A stretch of DNA of 64,000 nt from Globisporangium splendens. Taxonomy: Eukaryota > Oomycota > Peronosporomycetes > Pythiales > Pythiaceae. Numbering within the stretch: the first letter of the stretch is position 1; the number at the start of each line of letters is the position of its first letter. Position numbers and translations under genes: made by a program. Location of the stretch: positions 62,001 through 126,000 of the forward strand of contig VFIW01000049.1 of NCBI GenBank assembly GCA_006386115.1, written 5' to 3'. Positions 21,342-35,798 of the stretch are shown piece after piece. The notes under the pieces were generated by a model. That model searched no databases, was not told the origin of the DNA, and saw only the letters and a program-made list of their open reading frames with translations.

Positions 21342-22447
21342 GATTTACGAGGCTATTGCGCGCTCTTTGGTAGAAGACTAGATGGCTGAGTAGGAATGCG
21401 ATGCGCCGTGCAAATTGGGAAATGAGAACTGGGAGCGAGCGACCATGGACGAGGAGCAGAGTGGCGATGGCACACTGAAGGCTGGGCGGCATGGTGGTGA
21501 GTATGGAATAGAGCGCCGCCATAGTGCGCGCGGCATGCGGATTGCTGAGTGTGCGCAGATTTTTTCGTCTGCGCGCACGAGTTCCGTCAACAGCTGCTTC
21601 CTGTGAACGCAATGGACCCAAGGGGCAGTTAGTGATGCCTTTGAGGGTAACTGCATATACCTTATTAAATGAGCTTCGGAGCGAATGCGTTGTGCCCGAC
21701 TTGAACAGGTCAGCACAAAGAAAGAAAGTTGGATTTGTTGCACTCGCTTTGCTTGCACTGTCGCTCGAATACTCAGCAGAATCGATGCTGCAACTGGTTC
21801 AACGAAATAATGTCTGGTTCTTAATGCGAGTGAGCATTCGTGGCGGCGGTGACGATGACCTTCAAGTACATTTGAAACCTCATCCAGTTGTGGCACTTTG
21901 CTGTGATGCCTGAATGGTAATGGCACAGGACAGTGAAGACGCTTCTGTGGCCTGTGATTCCAGTAATGTTCGTTGCGCCACAGAACCGGCTGCTTGGCGA
22001 CTGGGCTCGCACTTTGTTCGGAGGAGTCAGATGGCAAGGCAACATGGACACACACAAACGTGTTGCTCAGATACTGAATTTACCGGATTAACAATCCTCT
22101 CAAGAGACCACGTGTCGACTAATCCAAGATCAGCAACCGTGTTCTCACTCTCGTCATCCGAGATCACTCTTTCAACCTCAGAGGCTCTGGGTAATCGTGT
22201 CCAGCTTGAGTCACATGCTCACAAATGCGCCATCAGCCATTCATGTAAGACCATCAACCAGACACTCGGACATCGCAAAAACCCCTGGCAATCACGAGAC
22301 AGTCGGATCTACTTGCCGTTGAAGTAGCTCCTCGATCAATTAATACATAAAGTCGCTTCCCTCGATTCCCGTTCTTGTTTACATGTGTCTTCTCGTGCGC
22401 CGACACGAGCGTCGCGTTCATTTTCTCCTATGCTTTGTGCTCAGTAC
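21342..22447. other. 1.1 kb spacer
   Basis: Between the DUF1996 and glycosyltransferase genes. The longest minus-strand frame (21378-22055) is His/Arg/Ser-rich, without domains, and not credible as a gene. No RNA gene recognised. Confidence 0.5.
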
Positions 22448-23956
22448 CTACTTCTTTCCCTTGAGCTCCGTGCCCTGGAACGCGTTGAAACCCGTTGGAC
22501 ACGTCGTCTGCTTCAGCTTCAAAAGCGCCTGGTTCACGATCTTTATCAGCGAGCACTCGGTCCACACTTCGTGGCGCTTTCGCGCACGCTTGGCGTCGTC
22601 CTTGATCGCGATCGCGTCCGTCCACTCTGTCGCGGGCGGCAGCTTGAGCAGCGGCGACTTGCACTCGATGATGTCCTCAGGGATCTTGTACTTGTAGTAG
22701 TGGTACCCGGACTTGTCGTCCTGGACGAAGCCGTACTTCTGGCAGTAGTGCACTCCCACAGGCGGATCCTCGGGGATCACGACCGAGTACGGGTCCGTGC
22801 ACGGGTTCATGAGGTCATCACTGACGAACTTCCAGTACTCGCGGTCGTGGCCGACGAACTGCGGGTGCGTAACTCCCAAGTTGTTCAGCAATGTGTGCTT
22901 GATCCCATGATTGCCGGCCGCCACGGCGTACGCGTACATCTCGACCATCCAATCGTCCGTCAGATTGCGTCCCAGCACAACGAAGTGCGCGTAATCGTCT
23001 ATCATGCGTCGCATGTCGCTCGTGGTCATAATGTACGGCGGACCCGTGCCAGCGTAGTATTCAGCCGCGTCCTCCTGCGTCACGTTGATGCAGGGCTTCC
23101 CCGTGCACAGATGTTCAAGCTTGGGGCGATTGCCCTCGCCAAACCAGCCCGCACCCATGTAGTTGTACCAGTCCTGCGCGATCGCATACCCGTCCTTGAC
23201 CGTGTCGGCGACTGTAGCCTTGTCGCGACTGCCGTGGTAGTACTTGGACATGTCGCGGTCCGTGTTCACCTCGAGCGGCTTGAACCACACGAAATCGGCG
23301 TCCACGAGCGCGATCATCTCGTGGTTGACTGGCGGATCCGCATGGGTCAGAAAGTGGCGCAGCGCGAACGGTTTGTTGTACGGCGTGTAATCGTCCGTAA
23401 TACCCGGTTCCGGGTGCGGCGAGTAGCTCGGCGTGAAGTGGCGACGGAAGTCGTAGTAGAACGTGGGCTCCTTCATCACGGCTTCGCGTTCGGCATCCGT
23501 GCACCCCGATAAGATCTGCGTGATCGGCCCCTTCTGGCCCACAGCCATGGCGGAGAACTGGAACACCGTCTGCAGCAGGCGTCGCTTGCCCTGCGTGCAG
23601 CTCATGCTGAACACAATGTGCATCTGGCTGAGGTCCTCGTTCGCCTGGTACAGTTGCGATCGCTTGGGCGGCTCCGTGTGCACGCCCTGGAGGTCGATCA
23701 CAGTGTGTGCGGCAGGGACGACGTCGACGTCTCCGGCGCGGCTCGACGCGATGGCCTCCGTCTTGAAATGGTGCGGAGAGGACGAGTGCAGCGCCGGCAG
23801 CGCTTCCGTGTCGACAGCGGCGGCGCTCGACGACGCGCTGCTGGCCATGCCGTAGTAGTTGAGGAAGCTCACGACCACGAGCCCAAAGACCACGAGTGCC
23901 ACGGCCACCACGCGGCCGTTCTCGCGCACGGACGACGGGCGTACGGCGGTCATCAT
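22448..23956 (-). CDS. Golgi glycosyltransferase, hydroxyproline O-arabinosyltransferase / peptidyl-Ser galactosyltransferase-like
   Basis: Single exon, about 502 aa from the ATG at 23956; the frame is open further upstream to 24073. Type II topology: a short basic cytoplasmic N-terminus, a membrane helix (about residues 15-35, VVAVALVVFGLVVVSFL), a stem, then the catalytic domain. The catalytic part starts MHIVFSMSCTQGKRRLLQTV, contains the DxD-type motif LVDADFVWFKP, and continues with YNYMGAGWFGEGNRP, TGPPYIMTTSDM, DDWMVEMYAYAVAAG and VGVHYCQKYGF. These are the landmarks of the plant HPAT/SGT family that glycosylates hydroxyproline or serine of secreted proteins. Donor sugar and acceptor here cannot be told. 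Expected location: Golgi lumen. Confidence 0.8.
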   Translation of the reverse strand: MMTAVRPSSVRENGRVVAVALVVFGLVVVSFLNYYGMASSASSSAAAVDTEALPALHSSSPHHFKTEAIASSRAGDVDVVPAAHTVIDLQGVHTEPPKRSQLYQANEDLSQMHIVFSMSCTQGKRRLLQTVFQFSAMAVGQKGPITQILSGCTDAEREAVMKEPTFYYDFRRHFTPSYSPHPEPGITDDYTPYNKPFALRHFLTHADPPVNHEMIALVDADFVWFKPLEVNTDRDMSKYYHGSRDKATVADTVKDGYAIAQDWYNYMGAGWFGEGNRPKLEHLCTGKPCINVTQEDAAEYYAGTGPPYIMTTSDMRRMIDDYAHFVVLGRNLTDDWMVEMYAYAVAAGNHGIKHTLLNNLGVTHPQFVGHDREYWKFVSDDLMNPCTDPYSVVIPEDPPVGVHYCQKYGFVQDDKSGYHYYKYKIPEDIIECKSPLLKLPPATEWTDAIAIKDDAKRARKRHEVWTECSLIKIVNQALLKLKQTTCPTGFNAFQGTELKGKK

Positions 23957-25094
23957 CCTTCCTGAGTGGCGTGATGTGGCAGCGAGTGAGTTCCCAAATG
24001 AGCACACGCGTGTCGCCAGCACAACGCAATGAGAGCGTTTTGTGCTGACCTCAGTCCCCTGCATAAAAGTCACTTCGTAACCCTTCCCCGCCCGCGATTC
24101 ACACTCGAATAATGGGTGCGATGGTGCTGTTTATGCATTGATAGAGGCTATTTAAAGTAGCAGAGAATGGGGTAGTTGATATAAAGAGGTCTGTGTATGG
24201 CGCGAGAGAAATGGATGCCGGTTTTTCGAGATTCACGACTGAACCAGCCGCTGGACAGGGGAGACATGGCTGCTGCCCACGCAGCAGCAACACCACCGCA
24301 TCGACATCAATTTGGAAATTGCCTCGCTTGGGCAATTATTACTATTGTCTCCTCGACCGAAGATATCCTCAATGGACCGGTTGCATATTCCCAGTCACTA
24401 CAAAACGAGCATCGAGTCTGGTTAGACTATTCACACGACGGTCTCTCCTCAGGTCGACTGCGGGGCATCTTCCTTCTTGGATCCTTCCGCAAACAGCGAG
24501 GCAAAGAAATGAGTCCAACGACTGGCGCTGCCAGCTGTGACTTGTTGCCATTTATTTGGTCATTTCGGGGCATTTCAAACCCTTGAATGAACCTTAGCAC
24601 AGAAAAAGAGTCGGTTGCCATTTAGATTACTTGCAGAAATTTGTTTCATTTGGACTTCCTCCCAAAACAAGCTGCTGGATACACTTCAGAAAAAACAAAA
24701 AGCTGCACCTTGTTAGGAGGGTTGGAGACCACCAAATAGGGGTACTGGCAGTTCGAACTCAACTGAGCATTGCTGGGTTTTCAAAAAGATAAAATTGATC
24801 AATTAACTGATCTGCGACAATTAAATACCAATTTTTGGTTTTGTTTGGTCAGATCGCGTGTGCCATACCATGCCAATCACCGCGTGAGATTCGCACGACC
24901 TCGTGTGCTGCTGGGCAACAAGCACACAAAAAAGGTGATGACTACAGATCAACTCATTGCATTTGTCCGTTTTTCTAATGTTCGTTCGATTCAATGTCGT
25001 AGCTCACAGTAGCACAACTGCAGTATCAAACAGAAGAGACTCCTTGCTCCAATTTTGCTTCCACCAGAAGCAGTACTCAATCGCGGAGACAAAC
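23957..25094. other. 1.1 kb spacer
   Basis: AT-rich, with a TATTTAAA-like run near 24150-24157 in the glycosyltransferase upstream region. Short ORFs show no coding character. Confidence 0.5.
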
Positions 25095-27129
25095 TTATAG
25101 CAGCTCTTGGCGCGCCAGGTCTTCGTAGGTCTTCCGGTTGAGCACGTTCCCCTCCGAGTCTTCAAACTCTTCTTCGTTCTCGGGATTCCAGTTCTCGGCA
25201 TCGATTTGGTCCTTGAGCTTTTCGTACACTATGAAACAGCAACCCACCAAAAGAAAAAAAAGGGGATTAATAACCACCACAAAACGATTGCCAGTCATGC
25301 AACAACAACGTCCCAGGACCATAAACGTACATTGAATGGCGTCTCGCATGAGTGTGATGTCGTGGAAGTGCTTGGTGTTGGGAATTTTCAGGCAGCGCAT
25401 GCCGAACGCATGACGCCATTCCTGAAAGTGGCGGTCGAACGCACGGCGGCCCCAGTAGCTGTGGTTGCCACAAATCTCGCACTTGTACTCGACCCCGAGG
25501 CCGTGGAGCTTGTACAACCAGTACGGGATCGGCTTGCCATCCCACCCAAGTGGGAGGTTGAGCGGGTTGTAGAACGGCTGCTCGTCGTCGTCGCCCTCGG
25601 GGTTCGCGTTCTCCACATCCACATCTGAGAACGAGCCTTCCTCTTCTTCCGCGATCTCTGCGAGCAGCTCATCATGCGTACGCGTCTGCTTGAGCTCCAA
25701 GTACGAGATCGTGGCGTGGATGACTTCGGTCAGCAACTCGCACATCCGGCGGATCAGCACTTCATCGAATGCGAGGGCTTTCCGCTTCTCCTGAGCTTCT
25801 GTCGCCTTTGTCGAGCTCTCTCCGGATCCAGCTTCTTTCTTGTTGGCAGCAGCCTCGGCCGCAGCTTTCTTGTGCTTCTTGCCGTTCAGATGTCCGTTGT
25901 ACGTTCCCTCAGAGCTGAATTGCTTGTCGCAAAACTCGCAGTAGAAATCTCGAGACGCCCCGTTCTCATCGCCGTCTGCGGCTCCATGCTTGTGGGAGTC
26001 CCATCCCGTGACTTGGTTCAGCGCCCACTGGTTCTCAAACTTCGCGCTGGTCTCCACGACGACGTCGTCCAAATCCACGAGCGGCTGCGTGCGGCGGTAG
26101 AAATCCAATAAATAGTGCTTCAGATCGTGCAGATACCCCTGGTACTCGGTCGATTTCGTCTTCTCCTGCACGGGGACCGCCGTGAAATCCGAGACGCACG
26201 ACAAGTACGTGAAGTAATCCACATGCGGGGTCGCATCGTCGTCCGCTGGCTGTTGCTCATTTTCGCTGACCTTGGCTCCTTTCCGCGATTTGCGAGACGA
26301 CGAACCGCGATTCGCCTTGCTGTGCTTTACAATTTGCCTGAAAAAGGCATAGCACGGTCAGTTTGCATTTTTAAGCAATCACTAAGTCGCAAGATGCATG
26401 TGCATACACGTCATACCATTTGAGAGCTGGGATGTTGAGGAAGCGCGCGTAGAACTCATGCAGATCCACATATTTTCCAAAGCGCTCTTCGCCCGAAAAC
26501 TGTAGTTTGTCACACGTAAACAAACAAACACACACACTCATACGTGAGTACAACAAACTTATATCCAAGAAATCCATCAAGGTCGTGCTCAATAGCGACC
26601 ACGCACCTGGACTTGCGGATTGAGCGCTTCTTCCAGACTGGGTTCGTGCGAGACGACCGTGTTCGGGTACTTTCGGTGGAACGTGCGGATGCCCTTGAGC
26701 TGCTCGTAGAACGACGTGAACACCGCGCGACCGCGCATGCTCTCAGTTTCTTCTTCAAACGTTCTATGTCATGGCAGCCAGCAAGCAAGCAGGTGTAGTT
26801 AGTCGACACATAAAGCAGAGCACAAGATCTGCCGCCCACACTCACTTGTCCTTATCGTCGTAGAGCTCCTTCACGTGCGTGCTGTACTGGACCACCTGAT
26901 CCAGCAAGTTGCTCACTTTGTGTCCATGAAGCACACGCTCGCGATGCTACAAACGCACACATAGGAGTCCATTAGACAGACAGATTAGCACAAGGATCCA
27001 GACGCGGTGTGAGCAAGGGGAAGCACGTACGTTGCGGGGCTTCTCGCCCAGAATGGACACAATGGCGCGCTCGTACGACTCGATCGCCTCCTGCTCGGCG
27101 CGCAGTTGCTCCAGCACCGTCGACGACAT
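25095..27129 (-). CDS. SF3A3: Splicing factor 3A subunit 3 (SF3a60 / Prp9)
   Basis: Six exons: 27031-27129, 26846-26946, 26607-26763, 26417-26499, 25331-26337, 25095-25228 (526 aa); all phases close. The protein belongs to the SF3a complex of the U2 snRNP, which helps recognise the branch site. It aligns along its length: LLDQVVQYSTHVKELYDDKD, FYEQLKGIRTFHRKYPN, YVDLHEFYARFLNI, DYFTYL, then LPLGWDGKPIPYWLYKLHGL, the C-terminal C2H2 finger CEICGNHSYWGRRAFDRH ... WRH, and NRKTYEDLARQ near the end. Between ALKW and DYFTYL there is a Lys/Ser-rich insert of about 35 residues. An extra U1-type C2H2 finger (CEFCDKQFSSEGTYNGH, about residues 280-302) sits where animals have a SAP-like region, as in yeast Prp9. 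Confidence 0.92.
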
Positions 27130-27601
27130 CTCTGCTGCTGCTCGCTTTGCCTCTTTGGCTTCCTTCCTGCCTGTGATCGGTCATGCATGTGTCATAAGGC
27201 ATTCTCGTACTTAGTTTGATCGCTCACTGTACTGTCATATCTCAAGCCGAGCCGAGTCGAGCCGGTGGCATTACAGGGTGTGTATCAATGAGCCTGGGTT
27301 TCCGAGCTGTGTGAAGGAAATTGTCGACGATTCGAAATGGAGCTGCTCGAGTTGTCATCCTTCTGCTACGATTGCATCAGCACACATGCATCGAATGCGC
27401 TTGCTGGCCCAGTGCACCATTTCGCCACATTTCTACAGTAGATACCAGGCAGTTTTGAGCAAAAAGCAGCTTTGGTTCTCTCTAATCTCATGACCTCGAC
27501 ATTGTTCATAAATCCTATCGCTTGCATCTTTCGCTGCTATCTGAGCGTCGTTGATTCCATTTACATCGCCCTGGTTCTTTCTTCATCAGGCTTTTCTCCG
27601 T
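27130..27601. other. Spacer between SF3A3 and the SUMO ligase gene
   Basis: Holds the SF3A3 leader and the 3' side of the next minus-strand gene. A CCGAGCCGAGTCGAGCCG direct-repeat patch lies at about 27246-27262. No gene seen. Confidence 0.5.
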
Positions 27602-30330
27602 TTAGTCACTATCGCTGTCTAAGAGGCTGATGATATCCAGGGGGTCATTTGCGGCGGATGGTCTCGGAGCGGGAGGCGGTCTTCGGTCAAAGGGAGAAGG
27701 CGTGTTCGACAACATCGCCATGGTGCTCGCCAAGTCGACTTCTGGCTGGTGCGACGACGAGCTCAAGGGCGTGGACGAAGACGTCGAGTTCCAAGTCGTA
27801 CTTGTCGTGCTGTACGAACCATTTGCGACATTCGATGGAAGCGGCAAATTGCTACTGCCCATGTACGGCATGCTGCCGTACATCTGGTTCCAATTTGACG
27901 CATTCGGCATGCTCCCATTTGAACCGTTGCCATTGGGAGCTAGTCCTACAAAAATGCTGTCGTCCAATGGGAGCGGGAACATCTCCCCATTTGAACCACC
28001 GCCATTCGCGCCGTGTCCTGCGTTGTTCACTCCGAGTGCATTTGCGAGTAGCATCGTCTCTCCATTCGCTGTCGACCGATTGGTGTCCCAGACATCGCTG
28101 TCCACCGTCAGAACAGACACGTCGTCATCCAGCAGAATCGTCGACCCTGAATTCGACGGCTGCAACATCGGACGAGCGAGCGTCGTGGATGCCGGTGCTC
28201 GTGAAGCGGCGCGAGGCAGAGTAGGGGCGGGGGTCACAGGACGCTCGTCTTCCTCTTCTTCATCACTTGTCAGCGACAAGTCGATTTCGAACGGTGCAGC
28301 AGCACTCGATCCAGCAGCAGCCGCATTCGAGTTGTTCTCAATACCAGCAGTGCCAGACGCAGTATTACCTCCATTGCTTTCAAACGCACTCACAGTCGAT
28401 GGCAGTGTACTCGAGCCTGTGGTGGTCTCCACGTGTTCCGTCTTGACTTTCTTCATCGCTGGAGCTGCTGTGGCATCTTCCGTTATCCTTCGCCGCCAGG
28501 ACGCGTCCGGCATGATCTCCACTTCTTCCAGGTCTTCATCGTTCTCGACGTCGGTGAGTAGTTTCTTAAAATATGGATCGATCCGCAAATCGGACAACTT
28601 GATAAACTGTTGTCAGAGTAAAGCAAATCCAAGACAAAAAGCAATGTCAGCAATTTGGGAGCTGTGCTACCACGCAAACAGTTCCGCTGAGCCACCGAAA
28701 GGTCTAGCATAAAACAGTTCACACTTACATTATGGCAAATAGTACACCGGTACGCCTTCGAACGTGCCTTTTTGCTGAACTGGATGAATGTCCTCAGATC
28801 GAAACACTGCAGATGCTTACAGTGGAGTCCTCTTGCCGGCAGGTTCATGACACAGAGACCCAGCGGACACCGTACCGACAGGATCGTACTGAGCGCCACG
28901 ACGTCGTCTTCATCCTCGTCGCCAAATGACTTGATCACTTCGCGCTTTGCCTTCTCATACGTGATGTTTTCCGATGCGAGCACGACCTCCTGCACCAATT
29001 CCTTGATATCGCGCACTTCGACGATGTGGACCATAAATACGAAAATGCCTGGGTTCTCGTTGGTTCGGATCTCCACCTTGTTGACGCCAACACGGGTGAA
29101 CGGGAACAGATTCGCCGGTAATTCACGCAATACTTTGGACGGATTTGCTTGACCTGGTGGCGCGCGTTGCACGATCGGGACGTTGAAGCCGTTCACGGAG
29201 ATTTGCGTCGACGCGGGCCAACAAGTCCCGTTCGCGAGCTCGTCCTTGAGCGCGAAACACCGCAGTTGCAGCTCCAGCGTGCCTGGGGTCATGGCCCCAG
29301 GCTTCATATCGCGTTTCGAGTACATGTCGTTGATGTCTTTGTCGGTGATCGAGTAACTGAAGCGAAAGAGTGCCGGGGTCCGCTGGAACTGGACCGTGTG
29401 GCCAGGGATGATTTGACTTTTCGTCACGTAGAAAGGATCATAAATATCGGCGCGACACTGCTCGCAATACCACTCCGTCGTTGCCTGCATTTTAACAAAG
29501 GATTAGAAATAATGAGCCAGATGCACCCAGGCGCTGTCAAAAACGAGTGCATGCAGGATTGTACCGGGGGGATTTGATGGCACTTGCCATGGAAGCCTTT
29601 CCGACACTGTATGCATTTGACCACAGTTCCGTTCGGCTTCTCGCCATGGCAAAAACACCGCGCGCCATTCAGCTCGTGCGGGTATCGCAGCACCAGCGTC
29701 ATCGAGCCGTCGGCGTTACTGGAGTACGGGCGAGACGGTTGCTTCATCCCAGCGCTGCCGGGCCGCATCATCGACGACGACCCAGTCGATAAGGGTGGCG
29801 GCACGGCATGCGCGGATCGGTGGTGGTTGCTCCCTGGATACGGCACGCTGTGGTACGCGGGGATCGAGCGATGTTGCTGCTGCGCAGCCGCTGAATGGTG
29901 ATACTGCGCGTTCGGCTGGTTGTGCGTCGCGGCGACAGGGGATGCCGTGTGGGAGCTGCCGCCGTGCATCTGCGGCCGCGATGCGCGCATTTGGGCATCG
30001 ATGCTGTGGAGTCCCGCGCTCAACTGGTCGGTGTAAAACGTCACGGTCGCGTGGTTCGACGTATTCTCCGCCGCTTTCACTTCAAATGACTGTTGACATG
30101 TATGCAGAGCCACCATCAGTTAACAGAACGACACAATCATACACACGAAGAGACGAGTCTATTGTGCAACAGATTCACAAAAACAAACCAACCTCGAGCG
30201 CCATCGCGATGCGCTCCACGAGCTCCGACTTGCGGCCGGAGCGCGCGAGGTTCAGGTCCACGAGCACATTGCGCAGCTCGGGGATGCGCATCTGGTTGAG
30301 TTTATCGCGGATGCCGCGCAACCGACTCAT
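27602..30330 (-). CDS. SIZ/PIAS-type SUMO E3 ligase (SAP-PHD-PINIT-SP-RING-SIM)
   Basis: Four exons: 30193-30330, 29565-30089, 28729-29484, 27602-28606 (807 aa), all phase 0. Domain order: SAP (1-46, LRNVLVDLNLARSGRKSELV), a Gln/His/Ser/Pro-rich linker, a PHD finger (about 190-240, C-x-C ... CIQC ... H-x2-C ... W-x-C-x2-C) split across exons 2 and 3, PINIT region (about 250-395), SP-RING (about 427-485: CPLGLC, HCKHLQCFDLRTF, YRCTICH), then an acidic tail. Two SUMO-interacting motif candidates follow: IDLSLTSDEEEED, and IISLLDSDSD at the very C-terminus. The SAP-PHD-PINIT-SP-RING order is that of plant SIZ1 rather than animal PIAS. Predicted role: nuclear SUMO transfer from UBC9. One of the best-supported calls in the window. 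Confidence 0.9.
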
Positions 30331-31493
30331 AGCCAGTGCTCAAGTCGCTTTCTTTCACCCGACTCCTCTCTCTTTTGTTTTCTTCTTGTACTGGCGCTAA
30401 ATTCGCGTTTCACTGCGACACCCTCGACTCTGCGGACGAGACGCTGCTCAGCAGGTGAATGACGCACCTCCTCCTCGTTCCCTTGTGCTTCCGCCCACGA
30501 GCGGGCTGAAGGGCTGTTGACTGCTGCTGTCTGCGGACGCCTGTGCAGACTCTCTCCGCCTGCCTGCGCCTGAACGATGTACGCCGCCGCCTCTGCTGAA
30601 GCTTCTGCTGCGCATATACCAATATCAAAAGGAAGAGAAGGTGATGATTAATATTGCGTGGGCGGTGCGGCTCGCGCCCCACTTTTGCCATCTTTGCAGT
30701 GTAGTGCACCCTGCTTTGGAACACTTTGGTCTATTTTGAAGGTATTTTGCAATATTGACAACCGAAACACACCGTGTTTTGGCACAAATGCATGCATTTC
30801 TGAATTCGCCACCCACCCGCACGCGGAACCAACATGCCGCGCTGAGACGCCGCCGTATCGCGCGCTCACGTGCGCGTTATAGGACGAAGATGACGGTGTT
30901 GTAGGCGTCTGTGCATTGTGAGTCATCATGACCGTACACGTGCAGAGTGAGCGTCAGCCTAGTACCACCTGTTGCGCGCCGTTCGGCGGGGCAGATCTGC
31001 TGATTCAGGACGGTCATAGTTTCGCATTGTACCAGCAGATAGCGGCCGCTGGCTGTTAAAGACAACAGAAAGCAGACAGGACAGCACGCATGTTAATTTG
31101 ATTGCGCTCTTTGAGGCTGGAGAGAGGAGCTGTAGCGCGTGCGGTGATGGAGCTGCGTGCTGTTGCTGTCAGTGACGCATCGATTAGCGAGAGGCAACCA
31201 CCCTGTCTATCGACTCCGCTCTGTAGTGCAAACAGAGAGGAGGGCACTGCTGCACGACAATGAGGACAAGAGCGCAAACGTGTGGAGCGAATGTGCTTGC
31301 ATTTTGTTGTTGTGGTATGCTGCTACATCAAGAAAACTGCTCTAAGTATCTATCCAAAAGACATCGCAGAATGAGATTTCACACAGGAACAGAATGACAT
31401 GCTTCTCCGACTGACTAACGGACGTGGTCATCTTCTCAACACGATGGCTCGTGAAGTCCTGAGTGCCCGCAGTGTAGCAAAATATGTCGCATC
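30331..31493. other. 1.2 kb spacer
   Basis: Between two minus-strand genes; holds the SUMO-ligase promoter side and the Aurora 3' side. ORFs are short and domain-free. No RNA gene recognised. Confidence 0.5.
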
Positions 31494-34021
<2,528 letters not shown>

Positions 34022-34210
34022 CTCGCCTGCTTTTGCTTTGCGAGAGTGCGGAAGAGTGCAGGTTCGCAAATGCCAACACACACACAAAGGGAACAGCAAG
34101 AGACACCCGGATAATGGAATGTATACTTTTGTTGCATGCTGTATGGCGAGGAAAGAAAGTATACCGTATAGTTTACGATGGACAGAGTATACTATTTCAA
34201 AAAAGAGCCT

Positions 34211-35663
34211 TCACATGGCGCCATTGTTGGCGAGCGTCTGGAAGGCGCTCTGGAGGTCCTGGATGGCGCCCGCGACGACGGGGCTCTCGTAGAACCGCGC
34301 GCAGAACTGCCGCATACACACGCATATGACGGTTAACCGTCTGCATGCATGGTCCAGCACTGACGGCGCACACGCACCTCCTTGAAGCTGGTGCTCTTGT
34401 ACACGACGACCTCGATCTCGCGCATTGGCGGGATGCTGAACGCGTGTTGCTGGGCGACGACGCGCAGTCGCGCCACGACGCGGTCTGCGGCCATGGCGTT
34501 CGCGATGCTGGAGGAGTGCAATAAGAGTGAGATTAACGCTGATACCAAAGCTGTCGATTGTGTAGGATGGGGTACCTTTCTGATCGAACGCTGTTGCTGC
34601 GCGGGGACGCTACGCGACCGTCCGTGGACGCCTGCATCTCGCCGTAAATGTCGTAGGTCCGCGTGAGAAATTCTACAGGACAAATTGCCAAAAGCCATCA
34701 AGATCCATGCCCATGCGCGCGTACACAGCAAATGACAGCGCACGCACCATTGTAGAAGAAGCACACGGTGAACGCTGAGAAGAACGCGCGCAGAGTCGTG
34801 CGGACGTGTCCGTCGTCACCTTCCTTCAAGTGCTGCGCCATTTGCTGCAGCAATTGCGACGGGAAGTCGCGGCACTGGCACCAGATGAGCTCCATGAAGT
34901 CGTCTAGCGTCAGACCTACAAGATACAAGACAGTCAGGTATCGATTTGAATTATATAAGCATGGATATATATCGCCTCACCACGCACACATGTGCATGTC
35001 GACATTCGCGAAAGTTTCCTGGAGCTGCGAGGGAAATGCGAGGCGGCTCTGCATCGTACCGTTGATGAACTCGAACGTGCGGCCGCTCACGTGGGTACCT
35101 CTCGTCACACTATTCGAATAGTTGGCGATAAACGCACCGGAGTTCTCCGGGCGATGCTCCTGCAGCTTCTTGATCAGGTCCTCCATGAAGAACTGCAAGC
35201 CCGACTGCTGCAAGTAGAACTCGTGCGTCACCGTCGCTCCCGCTGCCGGCACCAACGGCGTCGATCCCCGCGATCGAACTCTCGCAACTCAGGGTCGCTC
35301 AGCTGCGCCATGGAAGCTACTTCCGCGGTTAACGGAGCTTGTCGCCGTCGCATCGCATGCGTTGCTGTCTGCCTTCGCGTCGCTGTGGCGCGTGTTGCTG
35401 CTTCTTTGGTGATATGCTGGGATTCGCTGTGCCGCTGCGATCATGGCTTCGGCGCGCAGACGGCTCATTCGTCTAGTGCTAGTGGTGTGTGTGTTGGAGC
35501 CAGAGAGTGGGAGCTGGTGCTGCTGTGGGTGATACCCGTCTAAACTGCTGTGCGTGGTAACGCCGCCAAACGCCCCATTCTCCTCCCAATCATCGCCATT
35601 CTCGGCATGGTGTCTGGTCGAATCTTCAAACGACGCATTCTCTGAATGACGCGCCTGTAGCAA
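34211..35663 (-). CDS. Docking-domain (RIIa-like) protein, possibly a TPGS1-like tubulin polyglutamylase subunit
   Basis: Six proposed exons: 35321-35663, 34988-35242, 34748-34915, 34576-34672, 34378-34507, 34211-34306 (248 aa); phases close. The centre, FYLQQSGLQFFMEDLIKKLQ then EHRPENSGAFIANY, has the helix-turn-helix look of RIIa/DPY-30 dimerisation-docking domains found in ciliary proteins and in TPGS1. Later exons read LTLDDFMELIWCQCRDFP, FLTRTYDIYGEMQ and FSIPPMREIEVVVYKSTSFKE. Exons 2-6 look real. The Ser/His-rich first exon is uncertain: the same frame runs into a TGA at 35287-35289, so a 78-nt intron is needed. The TPGS1 suggestion is a guess from fold and size. Confidence 0.6.
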
Positions 35664-35798
35664 TGTGCAGTGACGTGCACAGAGTAATTCTACCGTTTCT
35701 ATTTCTATTCTGCTATCGGCGCGTCATCCCCTTTTGACGCGCATCCCCATCAGTGTTTCTCCCAGCAGCAGCAGCTGTGGCGTCACCACATCACAAAG
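35664..35798. promoter_or_regulatory. Short divergent promoter region
   Basis: 135 bp separate the minus-strand docking-domain gene from the plus-strand DUF1772 gene, so both promoters must share it. No TATA box recognised. Inference from position. Confidence 0.4.

Noticed and set aside
22385..23512. Plus-strand 375-codon ORF opposite the glycosyltransferase
   Set aside because: Shadow of the glycosyltransferase frame; Arg/Val/His-rich without motifs.
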